Assembly (NCBI GenBank): GCA_963921425.1
Contig: OY992832.1
Span: 26,129,489 to 26,193,488, forward strand
From: Dryas octopetala
Taxonomy: Eukaryota > Streptophyta > Magnoliopsida > Rosales > Rosaceae
Reading direction: 5' to 3'
Length of the DNA: 64,000 nt
The notes beneath the pieces were generated by a model, which saw only the letters and a list, made by a program, of their open reading frames with translations, made no database searches and was not told where the DNA came from. The position numbers and the translations under genes are program-made. Each line of letters opens with the position of its first letter. The stretch's first letter is position 1. This document shows, one piece after another, positions 1 to 13,152 of this stretch.

Positions 1-549
1 GGTTTATATATGAAACACTAGTTTTATAATTTGTAGCCAAATTAGGCCTACAAAATGGGCCTTTACCTAGCCAAAATAGGTCTGCAAAAGGGGACTACGT
101 ACTTTATATAAAAAATCTGAAAGTTGGGCCCAATGTTTTAGGCCCGATTATTATCCGACTAACCAAACAAAACCAAACCAAATCTTTGGTTAACCAATAT
201 TGTGGTTCAGCATGGTTATGGAAATGACCATTTTGAGCTTTGTGGTTTGGATATGGATATTGGGTTTTGGGTTTTGGTTCAGATAACCAAATCGTGTGCA
301 CCCTTATATAAGTGTAACCAAACTGCAAGGCTCAGTATTAAAAATTATGAAACTGTAACCGAATCGGCTAGTTTCCAAACCTTAAGGTTCGGTTAATCAA
401 TGTTTTAGTTTTGTTCAGTTATGTGGTTTGGGATAAGCATATTCTTTTCAGGCTCAAATTTGGAGATTTTCTTAAATTTTGAAAAAAAAAAAAAACCATA
501 ACATTGTTACAAAGGCCCAAGTTTTATAGGTTTCATAAATACAAACAAA
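1..549. other. Unassigned AT-rich flank
   Basis: No gene is recognisable here. The stretch is rich in AACCAAA and GGTTTGG words in both orientations, which resembles degenerate MITE sequence, but no paired termini or target duplication could be fixed. The short open frames on both strands have no family signature. Confidence 0.4.
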
Positions 550-624
550 CCTAATAACATTTATAGTCCAATTTTAATATCACCTAATAACATTTATAGC
601 CCAATTTTAACATCACCTAATTAA
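550..624. repeat. 33 bp tandem repeat, two copies plus a partial
   Basis: The word CCTAATAACATTTATAG recurs at 550 and 583, and a third CCTAAT start follows at 616, giving a 33 bp period. It lies directly against the left end of the split inverted-repeat element. A similar AATAACATGTATAGCC is found just past that element's right end at 9441. Confidence 0.7.
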
Positions 625-1082
625 TAGAGAAATTTTATTCAATAACCCTTTTAAATACCCCTTAAACTTTTTTGACCCCCAAGCCCCAAAACTAACAATA
701 ATGACCCTTTTATATTTTTTAAGACCAAACTACCCCTTTATATATGAAAATATTGCCAGAGTCCACCAAAAATTCGACCCAAAATTTCATTTGCTGTAGC
801 CAAACCCTCCTCCACTTTCTTCTTGGCACAGTCATGGAGAGCGACCTCCCTCACCGGCCAACAACCCATTATCTCTCTCTATCTCTCTCCCCTTTTCTCC
901 CAACCCAAATTTGAAAAAAAATTAAAATAAAATTCTAAAACCCAGATCTGGGTGTTTTCTCTAAATGGGTTGGGAGAGAAGGGGAGAGAGACAGAGACAA
1001 AGACAAAGACAAAGACAGAGAAAGATAGGCATAGATGAGAGGCCGGTGGGGGAGGGGGAGGTGGAGGATGGTGGTGGGCACC
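625..1082. mobile_element. Left half of a split inverted-repeat DNA element
   Basis: The left terminus (TAGAGAAAT, then a run rich in ACCCCTT) is the reverse complement of the terminus near 9434, where the sequence ends in ATTTCTCTA. The two ends match for roughly 75 bp and then more loosely. An LTR insertion at 1083-8655 splits the element; joined, it would be about 1.2 kb. Flanking TAATTAATA and TAATTTAAT look like an imperfect 9 bp duplication, which would suit a Mutator-like element, but the class is not secure. No transposase is present. Confidence 0.6.
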
Positions 1083-1503
1083 TGTAACACCCCAAATTTT
1101 ATTGATTTTGGGTTATGAGTGTTACTAGGTTAATTGAAAATTAGTTGAAACTAATTATTACTTCTTTTTAAACACAAATGTGGATTTATTCCACATAGAC
1201 GAATTTATAGAATTTCAATTATTTAAATGCTTTATTTGAAATTATGTCACTTGCTTGAACCATATTTATTTTCATATATTTATGGTGATTTCGGAATTGA
1301 GGCAAATGCACACTTATGTTTGCCTAAATTAATTTAATTGCTTATACTTGGTTAAGTGTATGATAAACAAAACTTTGTTCATTCAATTGGTAATGTCGGA
1401 ATTCCAAGGGAATAATAAAGAATTGGTATGTTTCCATTTTATCCAAAAATTGCTTTAAGGCAATTATTTTAGGAAACATGATTTTAATTAATTATTTGGT
1501 TAC

Positions 1504-4490
1504 TGACAGGACCGCCCCCGGATTCCACCCTGAAACCCGGAGAGGTCCTGCGGGAATCCAAAATCAAGGAAAATCCTACCGAAAATTCGGCAGAACCTCC
1601 CCTGAAAATGGACTAACCCAGAAATTCCAAAACCTGTTTAAAAAGCACTTCTATACAGCAACCACCTCTACCGCAACCAAATAGGGTCTCAGACCCAACA
1701 ATCTCACAGAAATCCAACTTAAAATTTGCAGAGTAGTTATCAGAGCTGCTATTCTATTACAAGGAATTTTTACAAAAATTAAATGGCGCCTACAGGGTCC
1801 GACTAAGGAGATGATTGCAACTGCCTCGACGTGTTTTGCTCGACCTCCACCAAATCTACTACCTGGGGGACAATTCAAGACAAACAACAAAACGGTGAGA
1901 TAGGTTCAGTGAGTGGACAGTAAAATGGAGACGAAAATCAAAGATTAAATATCTTTTCAGAAAAACCCTTTTACACACGTGTAACTCTAAAACCTTAGAA
2001 TGTCCTTTGAAATCCCCCAACTTTTAAAACCATTTCTCAGTAAAATAATAGAATCTAGAGCTGAAAATCAAACTTCGAAAATCCAAGTTCTCAAACTGAA
2101 ATCGATATTGTCAATTTATAAATAAATAACTTGAGCTGAAAACTTTCTTTTCAAACATTCTCAACATATTAAAAATCAATAAACTGTTCAACTGAAACCG
2201 TCTTACTTAAACCTTTGCTGTCATAAGATCATCACTTAAAATACTTAACAATTGAAAACACACACCAGTTAGTTACCCATAAAATCTGTCATACATGCGC
2301 AGAGCCGAGGATCTGTCATACGCATTCAGAGCCATAAATAATCTGTCATACATGCGCAGAGCCGAGAATCTGTCATACGCATGCAGAGCCACAAATTATC
2401 TGTCATGCATGCGCAGAGCCGAGAATCTGTCATACGCATGCAGAGCCACAAATTCTGTCTTACGTGCACGCAGAGCGGCCCCCAAAGGGCGAAACATCCC
2501 GACACACGGCCCAAAGCCTATATGTGCATCGTGATGGGTCCCAAAGACCTTTTAAATCTGAAACCTGGAGGGTACTGCAAAGGTGGTTTGAAAACCATTT
2601 TTTTATATCTCAATGCCACGCAAAATAATTTCTTAAAAATGAAAAGTCCCAATGAGATTCTCACACCTTTTGCTATCAACTCAAGGCTTTCTCAAAACTT
2701 TGAAATCAATTTCCTTTCAATAAATTCTTGTATAAATCACTTTTGAAATCGTACATCTCTATCGACTCTTAAAACCACATTTATTCGTCAATCTCGTATG
2801 AAAAATCATTTAATAAAACTTAAAGTAAGAACATTAGTCAAACTAACGGAAATGTAAACTTTGAAAATCATAATCACTTATAACAAATTCAACCCCAAAA
2901 TATTTTACTCAATCCATACTCAAATAAAACTCGGGATAAGCAAATAAATTCAACCATAAAATAAACAAAATGTTTTTAAAACAAAAGTCCACTCACAGTG
3001 AGAAAATCTAATGTCGATCCTCCGCCGGATCGTCGCGAACCCCGATCGTGTCGCCTATAACACAACGATAAAATATGAAATTAGTCTCGACTCCAATACG
3101 TTTAATTTTGTGTGTGTTGATTCTAATGTCTCGCTAAACTCACGCTCGAGTAACGGTTATAAATCATCTTCCTCAAAACTATACGCTTTCTAACCTATTC
3201 CTAAACATCTCGAAACTTCCCGGCTCACACCAGCATCAACCACACCCAAACTCCTAATTTCTTCAAGTTTCTCATTGGGGTCGACACTTAGAGGTTTACT
3301 AGTGGATAAATTATCCAAAACCACTCCAAAAATTTCCACAAAACTCAGCCATTCATAGCAAATCCGAACTGGGTTCCAACCCTTGAAATCAAACTTCTCA
3401 ATGTCCAAAATCCTCCAAATTAACTCTGATTTTTTATGCTAAACATAGAACAACCTTCCTAAGAGTGAAAATTATCCAAAACACAACAAGATTAACCCAT
3501 AATCTCTACATTCAAAGGGGAACCCAAAATCACTACAAATCCAAATTTTCAATTTCCTAAATACTTGAAATTAACCATTAAAAATACAGGGGAAATAAAG
3601 CCTAAGATGGGGGAGAGAAAACCCACCTAAAATCAATTCGAACGGAGGCCAGAGGTGGCCGGAATCGCTGAAGAGAAGGGCGGCGGCTGGATGGCTTTCT
3701 GGCGAGTTTTTCCGATGTGCAGGGGAGCTGGGTTGGGCTGGAGGAAGGCCGGAGCTGAGCTGGTCGGCGTCGGGGGAGGCTCGCCGGAGCCTTAGGTCGC
3801 CGAAAAAAGTGATCGGACGTGGCTGGGTGGCTGAGGCAGGTGCGTGCAGCGGTGGGTTGCAGGCTGTGTGTTGTGGCCCTCGTCGAAGTGGTGGCTGGCT
3901 GGCGAAGGGGGCTAGTCTGGGGGGTTGGCGCCGACTCGCCGGTGGTCTTGGGGCGTCGGGAAGGTGGCCGGAGCTGCTGCGCCGGTGAGAGAAAGGGAGG
4001 GGAGTGGTGAGTGAGCTCGGGGAGAGAGAGGGAGAAGTGAGGGAGTGCGGGAGAGAGAGAGAGAGAGAGATAAAGAAGAGAGAGAAGCCACTAGAAATTT
4101 CTAGAGAGAGAGAGAAAAATCAGAAATTTTTTTCTGATTTTGGGTATTTAAACCCACTTTTATAAATTTACAAAATTGTCCCTCACTTCACATGTCCGTA
4201 TCTTCCAAACCGTAACTCGGATTGGCGCGTGCCGCGTGTCTATGAAATCGTGAGTTCGAAACCTATCTAACGGACCCAAAGTCAAAATCAAAAGCCCTTT
4301 TATTTTAAAAGTCAAATTTTGGTCAAGCTTAAATTAAAACAAAAATAAATAAATCAAAACCCTTTTTGTTTTCCGAATAAATCCCAAAATCTTTAAAATA
4401 CAATCTAACATCATTTTTTTAAAAATCTCTTTAAAACATAGTTAAATAAAAATTTAAATTTATAGTGAAAATTTGGGTCGGGTCGTTACA
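1504..4490 (-). mobile_element. Solo LTR A, 2987 bp, nested
   Basis: The element runs from TGACAGGACC to GGGTCGGGTCGTTACA and is flanked by exact GTTAC duplications at 1499-1503 and 4491-4495. Read on the minus strand it starts TGTAACGACCCGACCC. Its first ~180 bp match solo LTRs B and C in this window, including the GACTTTGGGTCCGTTAGAT and CACGCGGCACGCG words. TGTAACGACCC starts and multi-kilobase LTRs are usual for Ty3/gypsy chromovirus-type elements in plants. A G+C-rich section at 3640-4010 followed by GA repeats corresponds to the leader regions of B and C. No internal domain remains. Confidence 0.85.
2284..2477. repeat. 57 bp minisatellite inside solo LTR A
   Basis: About three and a half copies of a 57 bp unit, each built from two related halves beginning ATCTGTCATAC and containing GCAGAGCC. 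Because 57 is divisible by three, the repeat gives an open repetitive frame on both strands. This is a by-product and not a protein. Confidence 0.85.
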
Positions 4491-7245
4491 GTTACTTAGG
4501 TTACATTTTCGGATCACACACACACACACTCTTACTTATACAATTATGTGTGTTTGTGACATCTAATTTGTTTAAGAATTAGGATTTGACAACTAGGAAT
4601 ACCAAGGGTTGCAAATTGACTTTAAAATCTTATTTTCTTTTACCAACCTAGACCACTAGGGCTAGAAACCTAGATTACTTGGGCAAGAGATTAAAATGAT
4701 GACTTTGCATGGCATGAAGGTCATAAAGGGAAATAAAATCCAAGAAAAAGTCATGATGAATTTTAATTAATTGACTTGGTTAAATAAAAGCCTTTGATTG
4801 GTTATTTGGCTATTTAGCCTAGGGTCTTAGGCTAAACCACTCAATTAAAAAGGGTCAAAGGGATTGGCCAACCAATTAAAAGCTTCTTGGGAAACCAAAA
4901 GCCCTGACAAATAGCCCAAAGCTTTGTCAGAAACCTTTTTCAGATAGGAAGTGACTCTTCAGTTTTCCCTCCAACAGACACAAGAACCCTTTTATAAAAC
5001 CAACTCATGTTCAGACCAAGGAACCCACAAAAATTCTGAGTTAAAAAAAAAAAAAAAAAAAGAGTGAGAGAAAGAGAGAGAACAAGAGAAGAAGAAGAGG
5101 AAGGCCAAACTGAAGGGAGAGAGGAAGGAGTTCAACTTGCATTGTTCTTTGGGAAACTCCACAATAATTGGTAAGAACCCTCATCCTACCCTCTAAGTTT
5201 GATTTTCAATACCCTTTTACCTTGTTGAATGGCCAGAGTTAAGTGCATCCAAAGAAAAATCCAAGAGTCTCACAACCTAACCTTGTTTTGCAATTTTCGC
5301 ACTTTCTAACCTTACTTGACAAAAATCAATTTTCGTACCAAACGGGATGCAATATTGCAAAACTGTTTTCGTGCCATAAACTAGACATATATACCTTTCA
5401 TTCAAGCTAAGAATCAAGCAAATCTCATCTATATTGAGTGAGTTATGTATTTTTAAAGTTTGCATAAAAACTGCCTATTTTCTATAGCTTTTTCAAAGGA
5501 AATTCTTGAGGTTTGCCATAAACTGCCTATTTTGATTTACTTAGAAACTCGTTTTGAGATCATCATGACAGATTGTAGGACTGATTTTGGACTTGTACCA
5601 ATTGGTTTTATTCGATTTGGAGCCTAACCCGAAAATAGCATTTTATTCACGTGAACAGTAAAAATGCAGAAAATCAGCTTACTGATGTGAACTTGGGGCC
5701 TTCAAAAATCATAATTGCACAACTCCAATTGCTCTGAAAATTGTTTTGCACAAGTATTTGTATGTCTTCTAAATTCCTGTGAAAAATCTCGTTCAAATTA
5801 TTTGTCTGTGATTTTATAAAACTCCGGGAGCAGGTGCTGCCCATTTGCGATTTTAAAGGGAGCATTTTACCTCAAAAATGTCATTTTTGATATTAAGGCT
5901 TTTTGGCCTAATTGGTTGGTTCACACAAGTCACAAATCATCCCTAGGATTGATTTATAAGCATGAGGGAATTTATTTACTTCTGGAATGAAATTTGGGTT
6001 GTCAAAAGCTCATGTTTTTTAATAAAAACTAGGCTTCAGCATACCTATTTTCGGCTATGGCTTATATATTGATTTCTAAGCTTTCAATTATGTTTGTATA
6101 CATGATTTATATCTTGTCTAAGGTCATAGAATGGTTATTTATTGGTTAGAAGTCTCGGATGCCACTTAACTTAGCCAATACGACATCAAAACCTTAGAAA
6201 GTCCTATTTGAGTTTTAAAGTGTGAAATCTAATCCCCTTTGTGTTTTGGGATTGATTTTCAGTTTAGTGGATCACCACAAGGACGAGAAGCTTCAATTGA
6301 GGTAGGGGGAGCTAGTCCTTTCTAAACTCTATGTTTCAATATGGTTTAATTCATAGTTACATTGATGGTTGTGCTTGTTTCTTTAATTACTGGTCTCGAC
6401 ATTGATTGGATCGATATTTTAATTTGTCTTGACATGTTGTGGCTTCCATGTTGGATATGAAAGTGATTAATTAACCTTGAAAGGAAATTGTAATTTATTT
6501 GGTTAATTATAGAAAAGGTAATTGTTTTGCTTTGAAACCGAAAATTAATTGAATTTTGGATGCATGTTGATCGATGACTTCAACTTGCCTTGTGAGGATG
6601 AAATAAATTAATCTACTTGTTCTAGGATCAACGAGTGGACTTAAGTGAATTTATTTGAGAATTAAATCACTAGGGCTGCATGTTTAGTTTTAAATAAACT
6701 AGCCTAGGATTTAAGGTTCTAATTGGACTTAAATTGGTTTATTTGGTAAAGTAATAAATCACTTGACATCTTAATGTGGTTTGAAAGGGTATTAAATCAC
6801 CTAGACCTAAACTAATAGGGCCTACATAATTGATTGTACCCGAGGGTTATTAAGAATTGATTTTTATCTTGTTGCTAATCTTGGAGATTCTAAGGTTTAA
6901 GAACTAAATTAAAAGGTAAAAGAGGATTGAACCAATAAAAGAAATTTGTTCTTTGACCTTGTTATTGGTTTCGGCTATGAGTTATTAAATTTAAAACTTG
7001 GATGTTTATTTAATTGCTCTTATTGTTTTATACTTGTTGTGTTATAAAGCATGTTATATAATGAAAGGAATGAATTGATGATATCATTGGATTGTCATTT
7101 CATGTTCATTTGGCATTATATATACATATAAAGCATTGAGGGCAGCCATGCTTTGCATAGGGGCTGCCAAGGCATACATTGGCATTCATATTTATTGAAT
7201 CAAGAATGTTTACACTAATGTGGTTTTAGTGTTTGGACTTCCTAA

Positions 7246-8675
7246 TTAGAGATGAAGGGGTACAGTTCTTACTCTATCCTTGGGTTCAATTCCCTAAACA
7301 TATGCATACATGTGTCGTTTAGAGTGGTTATGAGAAATAAAGAATATGCTAGCGGGAAGTAAATGGGTTTTTATTTACTTCGATGAAAGGACATCTCACT
7401 ATTTAGATCTTACTCTTTAGTAAGATATAAGGGATAGCGGTAATTAATTTTACAAATTAGGGGATAAGTCCACTGTTTATAAACTTTGACAGGTTTGCAA
7501 TATCATGGAGAAAAAGGTACGCTTGCATTGTTATTTAATTTAACATGCATATGCATTTCATGAGATTAATTATGTTGGGTACATATTAAAAATGGATGCA
7601 TGATGATTTGATAATACCCAACCCGAGAAGGCATGGATTTATGTTAGGAATTATGCATGGCTATGACTTTATGCTTGTGAAATTGTGTTTTGAGCATTGA
7701 AATTGATTATACTTGTGCTTGTATAATTGTGGTTTCGATTTTTGAAAATAGATTTTTTTATTTTTCAAAGAAAGAATAATTTGATTTCTATTTAAATGTT
7801 TTAAATAGGTTGCCATTTAATTAATTGAATTATTTATTTGGGCAATAGCCATTTTGGCATGGGCTTAGGCCATTATTAAATCCTACTTGTAATTGAATTG
7901 ATTGTATTGAATTGTTTAAGTTTTGTTGGACTAGTTGAGTATGTGATCAGCTGTTTTGATAATGCTCACCCCTACATAGTTTGTTAAGTTGTAGGAAAAC
8001 TATAGGACAAGAGAATGGTTATCTTCATAGACATTTCGGATAGTAAGGGATGAAGGTTTGAAAGTAGAGAGAATTCACCAAGCATTAATATATTATCACC
8101 ACCACGTCCGTATACTCAAGTGATGAGGAAGAGAACCCAATCATGGATGAGTTCGTTACTATCCTTTTTTATTTTCTATCTTTTATATTTTAGTTGAGAA
8201 ATCAGTGAATTAATGATTCATGGATTAGTATGACTCAATTACTTATTTAATATTTGATACTTATTTATGTTGATTCGTTTACACCAAAAATTAGATTTTA
8301 AATTAAAATTTTCACTCTCACTTGGATTTCAATTTCTTATTTGATGTCTTGTTTATTGATTTTAAAACAAAGGGTTACCTTCATCTTCTTGAAATTGATT
8401 TATCTTGGAAAGTGAATAACTAAAGCTCACCATTTTTCAAAGCTTCCAATTTCGGTTTACTCTGATTAGTTGTATAAAAAAAATAAAAAAAATTCCCACT
8501 ATTTTGAAGTTTAGATTGTTGAAATTTTATGCCTTACATTGATCTTCGATCTTGGCATGTTCTTACTTAGGTTTAGTAAGAGTATGTTGAGGTTGAAGAC
8601 CAATGTACGTGGCGCTGCCTGCCCAAAGTGTTAGACCTTATTTTGGGGTGTGACAGCACCGGCCATTGACCCATC

Positions 8676-8744
<69 letters not shown>

Positions 8745-10206
8745 TTCTCTCCTTTTCTCTTAACCCAAATATGAAAAAACAAACAAAAAAAATTCGGAAA
8801 CCCGGATCTGGTGGAATGCACTATAGCCAGAGAGGAGAAATGCACTATAGTCAGAAGAGGAGAAAAGATGGTCGAATTTGTGGTCGCCACATGTGTCGAC
8901 CAAAAATTGACCGTGTGGCGACCATAAATTCCACCGAATGGTGACCAGAAAAGTTATAGAGAGATAAAAGACACCAAAAACCCAAATTTGTGGTCGCCAT
9001 GTAGTCATGTGGCGACCACAAATTCGACCAGATCTAAAAATTTTACATATTCTTCTTCTCTATTGTTGGGTTTTGATGGGTCTGATGTCTCGAAGAATCA
9101 ACCATTTTCTAGGTTTTTTTTGTGGGTTTTTCTAGGCGATGAGGGGGGAGGCGAGGGGTTTTTTTTTTTTTTGGTTTTGCTAGGCGACGTGAGTTTTTTT
9201 TCATTGAATTTTGTTGGGTTTGTTGCAGCGACAGGGGATGGAGGCGCCAGCGGCTGGGGCGCGGTGAGGGGGCAGTGGTTGGCTTGGAAAGAGAAAGGAA
9301 AAAAAAAACTACAGTGAAAAAGGGTTTTATATGGAGGGTATTATGAGTATTTCAAGTTAAAAAAGGGTTATAAATGTAAGTTTTGGGGCTAAGGGGTCAA
9401 AAAGGTTTAAGGGGTATTTAAAAGGGTATTTCTCTAATTTAATAACATGTATAGCCAAATTCAAAAAGTATTTAAGTGTTAGATAATATAAAAATAAATA
9501 TTTTAATTAATATAAACATCATCGATTCAATTCTGTTATAACCGTCAGAATGGAGTTTTCAAATTGATACCAAATCGGTGTTATGCGGTTCTCATCAGTT
9601 AAACGATAGATGAAAGGAGTCTCAAGACGATTAAATAATTGGTTCGGTCTAGTTAAGCATTGATCGGTATTCGGTTATTCAGTTGTTTTTATCCACCCCT
9701 AAATTTAGTCAAGGAGACGTGGTCACACAGATCTTGTGTCCAAGATATCAGATAGCCACAAAACAGAAATCCTCTTCTTTGAAGTCTAATTGCCTGTTAG
9801 CTAAAGCAAAATAAAAATATGAGCAAAGCTCTAACTAGGAAATAGGAATGTTACCTAAAAAGAAAAAGAAAAAAGAACTTTAGCTACAACTACAATTGTC
9901 TTATTTATTTAGGAACATAGAAGTGATTGAAGAGTGGAGCCAAACAACTTAAGCCAACCAAGAAAACAACTTTCATCACTTTGCTTAATCTTTAATACAA
10001 AAGCTGTGTATAAATGTAAATTGTATTTACTGAAATAATCAATTGAACAACGTTAATTTTCTTTATTTCAATTACATAAGTAAAATTTAAACTTTCTAAT
10101 AATATATTCAGAAACTAAAAAAGACTATTAGTGTCATTACTCATCACTTCCAAGTTGACATATATACATGCACTAGTATTTATAAAAGTAAAGTAGCTAA
10201 GCATTG
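7246..10206 (+). repeat. Array 1, copy 1
   Basis: The leftmost copy is continuous with the parent LTR on its left. It consists of LTR tail 7246-8655, element remnant 8656-9434 and flank 9435-10206. Its LTR part carries single-base differences not seen in the other copies, for example GTCGTTTAG near 7315 where the others have GTCATTTAG, and ACCCGAGAAG near 7621 where they have ACCCGAAAAG. Confidence 0.9.
8985..9024. repeat. Perfect 15 bp palindrome with a 10-base loop, once per array unit
   Basis: The arms AATTTGTGGTCGCCA (8985-8999) and TGGCGACCACAAATT (9010-9024) are exact reverse complements around a 10-base loop. The same hairpin is at 11931-11970, 14885-14924, 17820-17859, 20808-20847 and 26955-26994. 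A second, looser inverted pair built on the same GTGGTCGCCAC core lies about 110 bp upstream in each copy (8876-8932 in copy 1). Confidence 0.85.
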
Positions 10207-11637
10207 TTAGAGATGAAGGGGTACAGTTCTTACTCTATCCTTGGGTTCAATTCCCTAAACATATGCATACATGTGTCATTTAGAGTGGTTATGAGAAATA
10301 AAGAATATGCTAGCGGGAAGTAAATGGGTTTTTATTTACTTCGATGAAAGGACATCTCACTATTTAGATCTTACTCTTTAGTAAGATATAAGGGATAGCG
10401 GTAATTAATTTTACAAATTAGGGGATAAGTCCACTGTTTATAAACTTTGACAGGTTTGCAATATCATGGAGAAAAAGGTACGCTTGCATTGTTATTTAAT
10501 TTAACATGCATATGCATTTCATGAGATTAATTATGTTGGGTACATATTAAAAATGGATGCATGATGATTTGATAATACCCAACCCGAAAAGGCATGGATT
10601 TATGTTAGGAATTATGCATGGCTATGACTTTATGCTTGTGAAATTGTGTTTTGAGCATTGAAATTGATTATACTTGTGCTTGTATAATTGTGGTTTCGAT
10701 TTTTGAAAATAGATTTGTTTATTTTTCAAAGAAAGAATAATTTGATTTCTATTTAAATGTTTTAAATAGGTTGCCATTTAATTAATTGAATTATTTATTT
10801 GGGCAATAGCCATTTTGGCATGGGCTTAGGCCATTATTAAATCCTACTTGTAATTGAATTGATTGTATTGAATTGTTTAAGTTTTGTTGGACTAGTTGAG
10901 TATGTGATCAGTTGTTTTGATAATGCTCACCCCTACACAGTTTGTTAAGTCGTAGGAAAACTCTAGGACAAGAGAATGGTTATCTTCATAGACATTTCGG
11001 ATAGCAAGGGATGAAGGTTTGAAAGTAGAGAGAATTCACCAAGGATTAATATATTATCACCACCCACGTCCGTATACTCAAGTGATGAGGAAGAGAACCC
11101 AATCATGGATGAGTTCGTTACTATCCTTTTTTATTTTCTATCTTTTATATTTTAGTTGAGAAATCAGTGAATTAAAGATTCACGGATTAGTATGACTCAA
11201 TTACTTATTTAATATTTGATACTTATTTATGTTGATTCGTTTACACCAAAAATTAGATTTTAAATTAAAATTTTCACTCTCACTTGGATTTCAATTTCTT
11301 ATTTGATGTCTTGTTTATTGATTTTAAAACAAAGGGTCTACCTTCATCTTCTTGAAATTGATTTATCTTGGAAAGTGAATAACTAAAGCTCACCATTTTT
11401 CAAAGCTTCCAATTTCGGTTTACTCTGATTAGTTGTATAAAAAAAATAAAAAAATTCCCACTATTTTGAAGTTTAGATTGTTGAAATTTTATGCCTTACA
11501 TTGATCTTCGATCTTGGCATGTTCTTACTTAGGTTTAGTAAGAGTATGTTGAGGTTGAAGACCAATGTACGTGGCGCTGCCTGCCCAAAGTGTTAGACCT
11601 TATTTTGGGGTGTGACAGCACCGGCCATTGACCCATC

Positions 11638-11690
<53 letters not shown>

Positions 11691-13152
11691 TTCTCTCCTT
11701 TTCTCTTAACCCAAATCTGAAAAAACAAACAAAAAAAATTCGGAAACCCGGATCTGGTGGAATGCACTATAGCCAGAGAGGAGAAATGCACTATAGTCAG
11801 AAGAGGAGAAAAGATGGTCGAATTTGTGGTCGCCACATGTGTCGACCAAAAATTGACCGTGTGGCGACCATAAATTCCACCGAATGGTGACCAGAAAAGT
11901 TATAGAGAGATAAAAGACACCAAAAACCCAAATTTGTGGTCGCCATGTAGTCATGTGGCGACCACAAATTCGACCAGATCTGAAAATTTTACATATTCTT
12001 CTTCTCTATTGTTGGGTTTTGATGGGTCTGATGTCTCGAAGAATCAACCATTTTCTAGGTTTTTTTTGTGGGTTTTTCTAGGCGATGAGGGGGGAGGCGA
12101 GGGGTTTTTTTTTTTTTTGGTTTTGCTAGGCGACGTGAGTTTTTTTTCATTGAATTTTGTTGGGTTTGTTGCAGCGACAGGGGATGGAGGCGCCAGCGGC
12201 TGGGGCGCGGTGAGGGGGCAGTGGTTGGCTTGGAAAGAGAAAGGAAAAAAAAAACTACAGTGAAAAAGGGTTTTATATGGAGGGTATTATGAGTATTTCA
12301 AGTTAAAAAAGGGTTATAAATGTAAGTTTTGGGGCTAAGGGGTCAAAAAGGTTTAAGGGGTATTTAAAAGGGTATTTCTCTAATTTAATAACATGTATAG
12401 CCAAATTCAAAAAGTATTTAAGTGTTAGATAATATAAAAATAAATATTTTAATTAATATAAACATCATCGATTCAATTCTGTTATAACCGTCAGAATGGA
12501 GTTTTCAAATTGATACCAAATCGGTGTTATGCGGTTCTCATCAGTTAAACGATAGATGAAAGGAGTCTCAAGACGATTAAATAATTGGTTCGGTCTAGTT
12601 AAGCATTGATCGGTATTCGGTTATTCAGTTGTTTTTATCCACCCCTAAATTTAGTCAAGGAGACGTGGTCACACAGATCTTGTGTCCAAGATATCAGATA
12701 GCCACAAAACAGAAATCCTCTTCTTTGAAGTCTAATTGCCTGTTAGCTAAAGCAAAATAAAAATATGAGCAAAGCTCTAACTAGGAAATAGGAATGTTAC
12801 CTAAAAAGAAAAAGAAAAAAGAACTTTAGCTACAACTACAATTGTCTTATTTATTTAGGAACATAGAAGTGATTGAAGAGTGGAGCCAAACAACTTAAGC
12901 CAACCAAGAAAACAACTTTCATCACTTTGCTTAATCTTTAATACAAAAGCTGTGTATAAATGTAAATTGTATTTACTGAAATAATCAATTGAACAACGTT
13001 AATTTTCTTTATTTCAATTACATAAGTAAAATTTAAACTTTCTAATAATATATTCAGAAACTAAAAAAGACTATTAGTGTCATTACTCATCACTTCCAAG
13101 TTGACATATATACATGCACTAGTATTTATAAAAGTAAAGTAGCTAAGCATTG
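10207..13152 (+). repeat. Array 1, copy 2
   Basis: Complete unit with the interior-type sequence (GTCATTTAG, ACCCGAAAAG). It has a short TC microsatellite at about 11640-11695. A junction GCATTG/TTAGAGATG marks its left edge. Confidence 0.9.

Larger units (their letters stand above)
1083..8655 (+). mobile_element. Solo-LTR-like element, about 4.6 kb, interrupted by a nested LTR
   Basis: The element begins TGTAACACCCC and ends GGGGTGTGACA, giving TG...CA ends with a short inverted repeat. It is flanked by exact 5 bp duplications GCACC (1078-1082 and 8656-8660). Removing the nested LTR and one GTTAC copy leaves about 4.58 kb. No internal second LTR, gag or pol frame was found, so it reads as a solo LTR or one very long LTR-like unit. 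Its last 1.41 kb (7246-8655) forms the start of the tandem array unit. A poly-A and purine-rich tract near 5041-5110 followed by a splice-donor-like GGTAAGAAC near 5170 may mark its transcribed leader. The strand is given by analogy only. Confidence 0.75.

Noticed and set aside
2295..2534. Repetitive frame MRRAEDLSYAFRAINNLSY and its antisense
   Set aside because: It is a translation of the 57 bp minisatellite inside solo LTR A.
8573..8944. Overlapping frames with long Ser-Leu or Arg-Glu runs, recurring in each array 1 unit
   Set aside because: They are translations of the TC microsatellite and its neighbours. They appear on both strands and recur only because the unit repeats.
8988..9317. 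109-125 codon plus-strand frame (MWSPCSHVATTNSTRS) repeated in all six units
   Set aside because: It starts in the palindrome, crosses a poly-T run whose length changes the frame between copies, and lies in transposon remnant sequence.
9640..9720. CCACCCCTAAA near a TTCGGTTATTCAG stretch as a hAT right terminus in each array unit
   Set aside because: The motif resembles hAT ends, but no matching left terminus or 8 bp duplication could be found.
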